Assembly (NCBI GenBank): GCA_014058405.1
Contig: CP047423.1
Coordinates: forward strand, 1,426,001 to 1,490,000
Reading direction: 5' to 3'
Origin: Candidatus Nitrospira kreftii
Lineage (GTDB): Bacteria; Nitrospirota; Nitrospiria; Nitrospirales; Nitrospiraceae
Length of the DNA stretch: 64,000 bases
The notes beneath the pieces were generated by a model. It was given only the letters and a program-made list of their open reading frames with translations. It ran no database searches and was not told the DNA's origin. The stretch's first letter is position 1. Every line of letters starts with the position of its first letter. The position numbers and the translations under genes are program-made. Shown here piece by piece: positions 56,968 to 64,000 of the stretch.

Positions 56968-57288
56968 ATGAATGTTGCCACGCTTGCCGACTTTCAACAG
57001 TTCAGCAGTGAGAAAATGAAAAAGAACAACATCTTCCAAACGGATCGATTCTTCTGTGATATCTACTGTTTTGAGCCAGGCCAAGAACAAAAAAGTCACG
57101 TACATGGTCATCAAGACAAAATGTATATAGTCTTAGAGGGCCAAGGAACGTTTCAGGTCGGCCTCGAACAACGAGTACTTCTTACAGGGCAGGGCACCAT
57201 GGCTCCAGCCGGAGAAGAGCACGGCGTGAAAAACCATACAAACGAGCGGCTCAAGGTGTTGGTATTTGTAGCTCCTAACCGATCCTGA
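56968..57288 (+). CDS. Single-domain cupin protein
   Basis: 106 aa. The cupin metal motif is partly evident: KSHVHGHQDKMYIVLEGQGT, giving two His and a Gln/Asp where G(X)5HXH(X)3,4E is expected, and the second motif PAGEEHGVKNHT with its His. It may bind a metal and a small ligand; no substrate can be named. It is probably transcribed with the coiled-coil gene and is ended by a G/C-rich hairpin. Confidence 0.8.
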   Translation: MNVATLADFQQFSSEKMKKNNIFQTDRFFCDIYCFEPGQEQKSHVHGHQDKMYIVLEGQGTFQVGLEQRVLLTGQGTMAPAGEEHGVKNHTNERLKVLVFVAPNRS

Positions 57289-57318
57289 AAGTTCCACAAG
57301 AATCGATATCAATGAACA

Positions 57319-57352
57319 AGGGGGAGGGAGCCTCAGGCTCCCCCCCCCCCCT
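57319..57352. terminator. G/C-rich hairpin between cupin and cytochrome c genes
   Basis: AAGGGGGAGGGAGCC pairs with GGCTCCC followed by a long C-run and TT, around a TCA loop. It lies between two convergent genes and could end both transcripts. The long C-run makes the exact length prone to sequencing error. Confidence 0.55.
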
Positions 57353-57401
57353 TGCGTGTGAACCACTGATCACAAAGGTTCTTCGTTCAAGAATTTAACC
57401 C

Positions 57402-57860
57402 TTAAGGTTTGTAACAGGACCGGTCAGCCGGCTTGCCGTCGTGTGAGAACTGATTTTCATAGGCCATCACTTGCCATATTTGCTCTTCGGAGAGAAGCCC
57501 CTTATTGCCCTTCATCTTGGTCTTTGGGATTCCTTCGGCGACGCGCCAGAACCAGTATGCGTCTGAGTAACGGCAAACAATCTTCGGATCGCGAAGGTCT
57601 CGCGCGCCTTTTTTGGCCGGTTTACCATCTTTCCCATGGCAGCTGCTGCAGTTGACCTCAGTCTTGAATTCGCCATTATAGATCTTCGCGCCCTCCGCTA
57701 TGGCTTTTGAATCGGTCCACCCACCAGCTGGCATTTTCTTGTCAGCATACTCTGGTGGAACCGGAGCCAACGGGGGAAGATCTTCGGCAGAGGCTACGCC
57801 TCCGGAAAGCATTAGGGCGCATCCCATCGCCAATACTGAAGCGCTTACGGTCCTTTGCAT
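57402..57860 (-). CDS. Periplasmic mono-haem cytochrome c
   Basis: 152 aa from the ATG at 57860, with GGAGG seven bases upstream. Signal peptide ends near ASAED; haem site CSSCH at 71-75; Met117 in PKTKMKG is the likely axial ligand; an additional CRYSD and a C-terminal Cys may form a disulphide. The end QVMAYENQF matches the class I fold. It is similar in size and plan to the cytochrome at 30.8 kb and may be another carrier in nitrite oxidation or respiration. Stands alone. Confidence 0.9.
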   Translation of the reverse strand: MQRTVSASVLAMGCALMLSGGVASAEDLPPLAPVPPEYADKKMPAGGWTDSKAIAEGAKIYNGEFKTEVNCSSCHGKDGKPAKKGARDLRDPKIVCRYSDAYWFWRVAEGIPKTKMKGNKGLLSEEQIWQVMAYENQFSHDGKPADRSCYKP

Positions 57861-58089
57861 TCGTACCTCCTGCTTAGTTGTAATGGATATGTGGCCTGTG
57901 TGTTTACTTGAGCTAGCCGACATCTTCACACCAACTATACCATAACTTATTTTGTCGAAAAAATAAAAGCATGGCAAGGGACCATGCACCATTGTGGCTG
58001 AATGTTTGGTATGAAAGCATTACCAGTTCTCACGGCAGCTTGAATGTAGAACAGTCAATCAAGCGACCATCATGTGTCATGCAAGTTCG

Positions 58090-59955
58090 CTATTCGATAA
58101 ACTGCTTAGCTGCCTCAACTATCGACCGCACTCCGATACCATAGTGATCCACCAGCTCTTCTGGTTTCCCGCTATGAGGGATTTCACGAACAGCCAGTTT
58201 GTGGACTTTAATCCCCTCAGTAGCAACGGCACTCAGAACGGCATCACCGAGTCCTCCGTGTGCATAGTGGTCTTCCACCGTGAGGATTCGCCCATGGGTC
58301 GATCTCCCACTCTCTACCAAGGTATTTCTGTCGATAGGAGCGATGCTGTAGAGATCGATGATGCGAGCAGTGATACCGGCTGTATGCAATTGATCGTACG
58401 CTTTCAACGCCTCAAACAAGGTTACACCCGCGGCGACGATCGTGAGGGCATCGGAGGAGCTCTGTCGGAGAACCTTGCTGCCTCCGATATGGAACTTCTC
58501 TTCTGGCCCATAGAGCACAGGACTTTTTGGTCTGCCTGCGCGCACATAGACCATTCCCTTGTGATGAGCGGCGACTTCGATCAAGCGATACATTGAGTTT
58601 CCGTCTGATGGGTAGAGTACGGTCACATTGGGCTGGGCTGCCATCATAGCGATGTCTTCGAGTCCCATTTGGGACGGCCCATCCTCTCCGATACTCACGC
58701 CGACATGGGTGCCGACCAGTTTGATGTTTGACCCGCTGATTGCAGCCATGCGGATGAAGTCGTAAGCGCGACTTAAAAAACAGGCAAACGTAGCGGCGAA
58801 GGGGACCTTTCCGCATGCCGCCAGCCCAGCCGCTGCGCCCACCATATTTTGTTCTGCGATAAAGCTTTCAAAAAACCGATTCGAAAATTTCTTGCCGAAT
58901 TTGTCGGTGTATGTGGAGTTCTTCACATCGGCATCAAGCGCGACGACGAGGGGGTTGGCGGAGCCGAGCGCCGCAAGGGCGAGTCCAAATGCTTCGCGCG
59001 TTGCAACCGATTCACCGATCTTGTACGGGGCTAGCGGCATGGCGCCTATAGTGTGGGAAGGAGGGGTGGTAAGCGACGGTGCTGGAATGTGAGCAGCTGT
59101 GCCATTTGGGCTCAATTGTTTTGTGAGCTCATCGAGGGCCTTCTGGGTCTCGTCTCCCTTTTTCAGCGGTTTCCCGTGCCAATCCGGTTTGTTTTCGATG
59201 AAGGAAATGCCTTTCCCCTTATAGGTCTTGGCGAGCAGTACGGTCGGGCGTCCCTTCGTACGAGCAGCTTCATCGAACCCCTTGAGTATGGCGACAAAAT
59301 CATGGCCGTCGACGACAATCGCGTGCCAGCCAAATCCTGCCCAGCGGGAACGGTAGGCGTCCATATCGTGCTGCAACATTGTGGGATCACTTTGTCCGAG
59401 ACGGTTTACGTCCACAATCGCACATAAATTGTCTAAACCGTACTGGCGGCTAACCTCGGCAGCTTCCCAAACAGATCCTTCTACCGATTCACCGTCTCCC
59501 ATAAGCACATAGGTTCGATACTCAAGGTTATCGACGAACTTTGCGTTCAACGCAATACCGACCCCAACCGGAAGTCCTTGACCCAGAGAACCAGTTGCCA
59601 TGTCCACAAAGGGGAGCCGGGGGGTTGGGTGGCCTTCGAGGTCGGATGTCAAGGTACGTAATTTTAAAAGATCACTTATAGGGAAGAGTCCAGCTTCCGC
59701 CCAGGCTGCATACAACAATGGTGCTGCATGCCCCTTTGAGAGAACGAAGCGATCGCTATTGAGTGCTTTAGGATTCTGAGGGTTGTACCGCATGACAGAG
59801 AAAAATAAGGCGGCGACAATATCAGCAGCTGAGGCGCAGCTCGACGGATGACCACTACCTGCTTCGCTTGTGGCCCTCACACTGTCGATGCGAAGCTGGG
59901 TGGCCTTATTGTGTAACGTCGTAAGCAATTCTAGCGAAGCAGGTGAAGCGGCCAT
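58090..59955 (-). CDS. tkt: Transketolase
   Basis: 621 aa from the ATG at 59955, with AAAGGA upstream. Thiamine-diphosphate motif GDGESVEGSVWEAAEVSRQY, then DVNRLGQSD; the pyrimidine domain with FIAEQNMVGAAAGLAACGKV and a C-terminal domain with VEDHYAHGGLGDAV. His residues in GSGHPSSCASA and SKGHAAPLLYAAW contact the cofactor and substrate. It carries two-carbon units in the pentose pathway. The single chain contrasts with the split archaeal type. Confidence 0.96.
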   Translation of the reverse strand: MAASPASLELLTTLHNKATQLRIDSVRATSEAGSGHPSSCASAADIVAALFFSVMRYNPQNPKALNSDRFVLSKGHAAPLLYAAWAEAGLFPISDLLKLRTLTSDLEGHPTPRLPFVDMATGSLGQGLPVGVGIALNAKFVDNLEYRTYVLMGDGESVEGSVWEAAEVSRQYGLDNLCAIVDVNRLGQSDPTMLQHDMDAYRSRWAGFGWHAIVVDGHDFVAILKGFDEAARTKGRPTVLLAKTYKGKGISFIENKPDWHGKPLKKGDETQKALDELTKQLSPNGTAAHIPAPSLTTPPSHTIGAMPLAPYKIGESVATREAFGLALAALGSANPLVVALDADVKNSTYTDKFGKKFSNRFFESFIAEQNMVGAAAGLAACGKVPFAATFACFLSRAYDFIRMAAISGSNIKLVGTHVGVSIGEDGPSQMGLEDIAMMAAQPNVTVLYPSDGNSMYRLIEVAAHHKGMVYVRAGRPKSPVLYGPEEKFHIGGSKVLRQSSSDALTIVAAGVTLFEALKAYDQLHTAGITARIIDLYSIAPIDRNTLVESGRSTHGRILTVEDHYAHGGLGDAVLSAVATEGIKVHKLAVREIPHSGKPEELVDHYGIGVRSIVEAAKQFIE

Positions 59956-60061
59956 TAGAGGTCCTTTCGAGATTGAGATCAAACGGCGTATCCGACTGAT
60001 TGTCCGGAATCAAATCGGGACAGAACCGAAGGCTAGCAAATCGACTAGGTAGAGGTCAATG

Positions 60062-60098
60062 AACAAGCTCCCCTGGTGTTTCCCCAGGGGAGCTTGTT
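60062..60098 (-). terminator. Perfect 15-bp hairpin after the FN3 lipoprotein gene
   Basis: AACAAGCTCCCCTGG (60062-60076) and CCAGGGGAGCTTGTT (60084-60098) pair fully around a 7-base loop, 31 bp after the stop at 60129 on the minus strand. Only short T pairs flank it. Confidence 0.65.
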
Positions 60099-60128
60099 GG
60101 GAGCAGGTAGGGCGGTGTCAGAGTTGTT

Positions 60129-60785
60129 TCAAGCCCCTGCGGGAGGTGTTATTGCTGAGGCTTCATTTGAGCAGGGGCTCTCAAGGCTACCGTAAGCGCT
60201 CACAGCAAAGAAATATGGTGTGTTTGGCTCGAGCTCATCAATGGTCACGGATGGGGTGTCAGCAGCGATTCTGCCGTCGTAAGAGCATACACCTGGATCC
60301 TCGGATGGCTGCTTTCCATAATACACATAGTAACCCTTCACTTTAGGATCTTGGACTAATTGCCACATTACGCTTGCGGCTGCTCCTGTTGGCGTAGAAG
60401 CCATCGAAATGCTCGGCTTATCCTGTGGTGCATCAATCAGAGAGGCGACCGTGTCTTCTTCGGGGTCAGCTGAATTGGGATCAGGGGCAACGTCAGTGAA
60501 CGAATCGGCATCAGTTCCTTCCGCCAACAAAAGGGGAGAATCAATGGGTTCTTCCCCACCAAGAACTGGTCCTTCAAGAGTTGGGTCCAGCGTAGAATCG
60601 TCCGTGGTGTTCGCAGATTCATCGGTGTCAGTTGGTGTGGAAAGTGAAGAAATAGCGGGACCTCCTCCTTCGCTGTCGCCACATCCGGTTAATGGAAGCG
60701 CGAGAACGCCCAATATGATCAAGCTAGCTATCGATCTCGGGAACTGCCGATACAAGAAGCCGACCGGACTTGCATTTTCCAGCAT
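60129..60785 (-). CDS. Lipoprotein with one fibronectin type III domain
   Basis: 218 aa. Signal peptide with lipobox LPLTGCGD, so the mature protein is anchored by that Cys. A long Ser/Thr/Asp/Glu-rich low-complexity linker (about 40-125) resembles a flexible stalk. The last 90 residues are an FN3 domain: AASVMWQLVQDPKVKGYYVY, TIDELEPNTPYFFAVSAYGS. It is probably a surface or periplasmic binding protein. Two Cys (VCSYDG and SPCSNE) may pair. Confidence 0.8.
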   Translation of the reverse strand: MLENASPVGFLYRQFPRSIASLIILGVLALPLTGCGDSEGGGPAISSLSTPTDTDESANTTDDSTLDPTLEGPVLGGEEPIDSPLLLAEGTDADSFTDVAPDPNSADPEEDTVASLIDAPQDKPSISMASTPTGAAASVMWQLVQDPKVKGYYVYYGKQPSEDPGVCSYDGRIAADTPSVTIDELEPNTPYFFAVSAYGSLESPCSNEASAITPPAGA

Positions 60786-61087
60786 AAGAATCGCTCCTAT
60801 TTAAATGAATTGCGTAGCTCCTTGCAGCTCAAGTATGCAAGGTAGGATGATCTTTGAGTAAGCAAATCAAATGTCAGATAGAATGATTTATATTTTACAA
60901 ATTAATCAAATAGTTACATATTTCATCGTACTGATGAAAGTGGAATACGTGAAGGGTTCACCATTCATGTACTGATGAGCGACAGAGAAGGAAATACTGA
61001 AAAATGAGGAAGGAGGGATGCCTTGTGTTCGGCACGATTTTCCTTTGAGCAAACAAGGCCCACATGAATGAGCCAGGTCGGAAGCTA
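60786..61087. other. AT-rich gap of about 300 bp
   Basis: No gene is supported. The left part (60880-60930) is strongly AT-rich with TTTATATTTTAC and likely carries the promoter of the FN3 lipoprotein gene, but I could not fix its -35 and -10. The right part follows the TauE stop and has no clear hairpin. Confidence 0.35.
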
Positions 61088-61936
61088 TCAAGGTGGTATA
61101 GGCTGGCGAGGAGTGCGATCTCTAAAATATTTATACAGCAAATAGCCATTCGCTAGAACCACGATCAACAGAATGCTATAGGTCGTCACTGGTGAGGCAA
61201 GGTCTAACTCACCCAAGACCCGGGACAGGCCGAATCCTACGACTAGTCCGTCGAATGCCATGCAAATGCGTCGGAATGTTTCTGGATCCATCAGCCGAAT
61301 GATATACATTCCGAGTGGAATTCCAAGCATCGCGCTGGGAACAATATATGGAATAATTTCCATGCTGCCGGCACTGTAGAAACCGATAAAGCCATATGCG
61401 ATTGCTGTGAGAGAGGATTCTGCAACTCGGATGACTCCTAGTGCAGCTCGGAAATCCTGTTTGGCATAGCCCTGATTATTGAAAAGAAGGGCGAGGGGAG
61501 GGCCTGAAATGGTTGTGACGGAGTAGAGTGTCCCGATGCCTATTCCAAATGGAACAGCAATTACCCTTTCCGCCTGAATGGGCTTTCGAATACCCGCGGC
61601 CTGAAGGAGAATTAACGGTAATAGAAAGAAATAGGTGACAAATTTGATCCAGGCCGGTTGAATGAGAAAGAGAATATAGCTACCGATGCCGATGCCGATG
61701 ACCAAGCCGATTAGAATGGGAGCCACGCGTCGCCAGATATTCGGGATACTTCCTCGATTCAAGAAGAGGACATATCCGTTGATCACCAGTTCAATGAGCA
61801 CAAGCGCCGGATTCAAGATGCGATTGGTGTAAAATAATAGAGCGACAGGAACAGTGATGGAGGAGAAGCCATAGCCCAAGGCGCCATTCACCGTGGCGGC
61901 CACAAACGTAATAAGGACTAAGACAGCTGTATCCAT
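61088..61936 (-). CDS. TauE/SafE-type sulphite or anion exporter family protein
   Basis: 282 aa from the ATG at 61936, with about eight membrane helices. The first repeat starts FVAATVNGALGYGFSSITVP, and the second carries GIGIGTLYSVTTISGPPLAL, as in the family, which exports sulphite, taurine derivatives or other small anions. It follows the Rrf2 regulator by 5 bp on the same strand, so expression is likely controlled by it. Substrate cannot be set from the sequence. Confidence 0.9.
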   Translation of the reverse strand: MDTAVLVLITFVAATVNGALGYGFSSITVPVALLFYTNRILNPALVLIELVINGYVLFLNRGSIPNIWRRVAPILIGLVIGIGIGSYILFLIQPAWIKFVTYFFLLPLILLQAAGIRKPIQAERVIAVPFGIGIGTLYSVTTISGPPLALLFNNQGYAKQDFRAALGVIRVAESSLTAIAYGFIGFYSAGSMEIIPYIVPSAMLGIPLGMYIIRLMDPETFRRICMAFDGLVVGFGLSRVLGELDLASPVTTYSILLIVVLANGYLLYKYFRDRTPRQPIPP

Positions 61937-61941
61937 AAAAA

Positions 61942-62376
61942 TCAGACTTCTGAACGATCGGCCGCAAAGTCGGCAAGTGTGTAATGATCGAGGATCCCCG
62001 CAATTGCATCCCGGACCACGCCCATGACTTGCTGTAGAGGGCACCGTGTTTTGTTTGCATAAGGGCATTCATTGCATTTCTGATAGGCGGTCTTGCTGAC
62101 ACACCCAATTGGTGCGAGCGGGCCATCGAGTAGGCGTATGACGTGACCAAGTGTGATCTCTCTGGGCTGCTTGATCAGGGCGTAGCCACCTTTGATACCC
62201 CGTCGGCTAGCGACAAGCCCGGCTCGTTTGAGTGTGAGGAGAATCTGCTCCAAGAATTCAATCGGGATGTGTTGACGATCAGCAATCTCATGGCGCTGTA
62301 AGGTCGTTTTCCCATGTGTGACCGTGAGTTCAAGCAAAGCCCTGAGGCCATATTCGCTTTTTTTAGACAGTTTCAT
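61942..62376 (-). CDS. Rrf2-family Fe-S type transcriptional regulator
   Basis: 144 aa from the ATG at 62376. Winged HTH start MKLSKKSEYGLRALLELTV, then HEIADRQHIPIEFLEQILLT and the wing GIKGGYALIK. Four Cys in GCVSKTAYQKCNECPYANKT and TRC (GCxxxxxxxxCxxCxxxxxxxC) could hold a cluster, as in IscR or NsrR, though the spacing differs. It is likely a sensor of redox, NO or sulphur state. It is co-transcribed with the TauE gene and has an 11-bp palindrome in its leader. Confidence 0.9.
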   Translation of the reverse strand: MKLSKKSEYGLRALLELTVTHGKTTLQRHEIADRQHIPIEFLEQILLTLKRAGLVASRRGIKGGYALIKQPREITLGHVIRLLDGPLAPIGCVSKTAYQKCNECPYANKTRCPLQQVMGVVRDAIAGILDHYTLADFAADRSEV

Positions 62377-62393
62377 GAAGGGTTCAATACACA

Positions 62394-62404
62394 ACTAACT
62401 TAGT
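62394..62404. promoter_or_regulatory. Palindromic ACTAA-C-TTAGT, possible Rrf2 site
   Basis: A perfect 11-bp inverted repeat 18 bp before the Rrf2 start codon. The neighbourhood on the minus strand reads TTGACTAAGTTAG, so it would overlap a -35 region. Autoregulation is inferred. Confidence 0.4.
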
Positions 62405-62551
62405 CAACAATTGAAACAATAGGCGCAGGATAGGTAACCTGTCAAGTTGAAATTAGCCAGAGCACTTCAGGTGTGTCAGCCTTGATGGGTGAGCATCTTG
62501 AGCTCGTCACGACTCTTCATATGCAACCATAAATATGGAGTGTCCTGTTCC

Positions 62552-62581
62552 TTGACAGTGGAAAAGCATTCTTGCTAGCCT
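62552..62581 (+). promoter_or_regulatory. Possible sigma-70 promoter for glyQ-glyS
   Basis: Perfect TTGACA (62552-62557), 18 bases, then a weak TAGCCT (62576-62581). The leader would be about 50 bases. Confidence 0.4.
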
Positions 62582-62636
62582 GCAACCCTCTGATGTAAGT
62601 ATCTACTCACTCTCTTCCGACCGATCAGTAGGTTCT

Positions 62637-63572
62637 GTGACTTTTCAAAACCTTATTCTTACCCTTTATCGATTCTGGGCGGATCAGGGTTGTGTTATCC
62701 ATCAACCATATGACATGGAAATGGGTGCTGGGACTTTTCACCCAGCCACATTTCTACGGTCGCTTGGACCAGAGCCCTGGCAGGCCGCCTACGTTCAGCC
62801 CTGCCGTCGACCAACCGATGGACGGTATGGTGAAAACCCCAACCGTCTTCAACACTACTATCAATATCAAGTTGTCTTGAAGCCTGCTCCTGACAACATT
62901 CAGGAGTTGTATCTCGACAGTTTGGCTCAGCTCGGGATCAATCCCAAACATCACGACATTCGCTTTGTCCAGGATGATTGGGAATCTCCGACGTTGGGGG
63001 CGTGGGGACTGGGGTGGGAAGTACGGCTGGATGGGATGGAAATTACCCAGTTTACCTACTTTCAGGAGATTGGTGGAGTTGAACTAAGTCCGATCACGGG
63101 CGAAATCACCTATGGCACAGAGCGCATTGCGATGTACTTGCAGGAAGTGAATAACGTTTTTGATCTAAAGTGGAACGACAACGTTCTGTATAGGGACATT
63201 CATCACGAAACCGAAGTGCAAGGGTCTCGATACAACTTCGAGCAAGCAGACGTGGCAATGCTCATGCAGGCGTTTCAGTCGAATGAAGCGGAGTGCAAGC
63301 GATTGCTTGCGCAGGCCGACCAGCGCCTGACGTTGCCGGCCTATGACTACTGCATCAAGTCCTCCCATCTGTTCAACCTACTTGATGCCCGCGGGGCGAT
63401 CAGTGTGGCGGAACGGACGGGCTACATCGCCCGGGTGCGGGCACTGGCCAGACAATGTGCCGAGCGTTATCTCGACGAGCGAACGGCGATGGGACATCCA
63501 CTATTGAGTCTCGTAAATAGAAGCCTGAAGGCGGGTAGGCCTCGTTCGAAGGCCGGAGCAGACCGAACGTAA
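62637..63572 (+). CDS. glyQ: Glycyl-tRNA synthetase alpha subunit
   Basis: 311 aa from a GTG at 62637. This is the catalytic chain of the bacterial alpha2beta2 type glycyl-tRNA synthetase. The class II motifs are clear: [60 protein letters not shown] and [21 protein letters not shown]-terminal tail is basic. It precedes glyS by 6 bp. Confidence 0.97.
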   Translation: MTFQNLILTLYRFWADQGCVIHQPYDMEMGAGTFHPATFLRSLGPEPWQAAYVQPCRRPTDGRYGENPNRLQHYYQYQVVLKPAPDNIQELYLDSLAQLGINPKHHDIRFVQDDWESPTLGAWGLGWEVRLDGMEITQFTYFQEIGGVELSPITGEITYGTERIAMYLQEVNNVFDLKWNDNVLYRDIHHETEVQGSRYNFEQADVAMLMQAFQSNEAECKRLLAQADQRLTLPAYDYCIKSSHLFNLLDARGAISVAERTGYIARVRALARQCAERYLDERTAMGHPLLSLVNRSLKAGRPRSKAGADRT

Positions 63573-63578
63573 CAAGTT

Positions 63579-64000
63579 ATGGCGACTCAACAGAAACCAG
63601 TACGCCGCCCCGCCGCACCGAAAAAAGGCAGAGGGACATCCGTACCTCCCGTGGCAGAGCTGTTGTTGGAAATCGGTGTGGAAGAACTTCCCTATCAGTT
63701 CATTTTGCATGCTCTTACTGAATTAAAAACGCAGGCCGAATTTCAATTTGCGGGTAACAGACTGTCGTTCAGTTCAGTGCAAACATATGGGACGCCGCGC
63801 CGACTGGTGTTGGTAGTGGAAGGTCTCAAAACCCACCAGGACTCTTTTATAACTGAAATCATAGGGCCATCCAAAAAGGTAGCATTCGATCAATCTGGTC
63901 AGCCGACTAAAGCAGCTATCATGTTCGCGAACGGAAAGGGTGTGCCTGTTGAGAGTCTTCAAGTAAAGCACCTCCCTGAACGAGGTGAGTATGTAGTTGC
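63579..64000 (+). CDS. glyS: Glycyl-tRNA synthetase beta subunit, cut by window edge
   Basis: The ATG at 63579 follows the glyQ stop by 6 bp. The first 140 codons are seen. After a basic Lys/Arg/Pro-rich extension of about 25 residues, the family start ELLLEIGVEELPYQFILHAL appears, then TYGTPRRLVLVVEGL and IIGPSKKVAFDQSGQPTKAA. It binds tRNA with GlyQ. The extra N-terminal extension is unusual in length but harmless in appearance. Confidence 0.95.
   Translation, partial: MATQQKPVRRPAAPKKGRGTSVPPVAELLLEIGVEELPYQFILHALTELKTQAEFQFAGNRLSFSSVQTYGTPRRLVLVVEGLKTHQDSFITEIIGPSKKVAFDQSGQPTKAAIMFANGKGVPVESLQVKHLPERGEYVV

Overview
The window is a dense bacterial chromosome segment of moderate to high GC. 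No tRNA, rRNA, insertion sequence, prophage or CRISPR array could be recognised. The gene set fits a nitrite-oxidising Nitrospira-like bacterium (phylum Nitrospirota). The clues are a lipoprotein copper nitrite reductase beside an exported truncated haemoglobin, several small c-type cytochromes, a molybdate-type binding protein behind an outer-membrane porin, two sigma-54 activators, and PilZ and HDOD proteins. This assignment is inference from gene content, not a phylogenetic result.

Layout. 1-3.2 kb: a minus-strand set of HTH/PBP regulator, porin and molybdate-binding protein (cut by the left edge), headed by a 28-bp palindrome. 3.3-5.4 kb: a secreted unknown, a YdjM-like membrane protein and trmL. 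5.5-8.8 kb: a GAF-PAS sigma-54 activator, then a near-perfect dyad, a -24/-12 promoter, a small membrane protein and an OsmC-type protein. 8.9-13.5 kb: a TPR protein and three poorly characterised envelope proteins. 13.6-20.9 kb, minus strand: rplU-rpmA-obg-proB-nadD-rsfS-lapB, then bioB, a frameshifted zeta-type P-loop gene and a 52-aa partner. 21-28.7 kb: PilZ, ilvE, the block gap-pgk-tpiA-secG, and mutS2 on the opposite strand.

29-33 kb is the respiratory or nitrogen-oxide region: nirK, exported truncated haemoglobin, cytochrome c and a second sigma-54 activator with a degenerate receiver, separated by strong hairpins. 33.4-42.6 kb: queG, a Cys-rich secreted protein, an orphan DGQHR protein, a START-like protein, thiE, bioD with an SDR, a secreted unknown and fused putA. 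42.9-48.3 kb: mrp, Rieske protein, two unknowns and lipA (an iron-sulphur/lipoate theme), then a methyltransferase and pgm. 48.6-57.9 kb: a giant AsmA-like protein, an M24 peptidase, PilZ, HDOD plus sthA, a coiled-coil protein, a cupin and cytochrome c. 58-64 kb: transketolase, an FN3 lipoprotein, Rrf2 plus TauE, and glyQ-glyS (glyS cut by the right edge).

Functionally the window mixes central carbon metabolism (tpiA, pgk, gap, pgm, tkt), cofactor synthesis (biotin, thiamine, lipoate, NAD, queuosine), ribosome biogenesis, proline turnover and periplasmic nitrogen-oxide chemistry. The strongest candidate for something undescribed is the sigma-54 circuit at 5.5-8.8 kb, where activator, binding dyad, promoter and two target genes are all visible. 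The 28-bp operator for the oxyanion-uptake set and the possible AUC start of rsfS are also worth checking.
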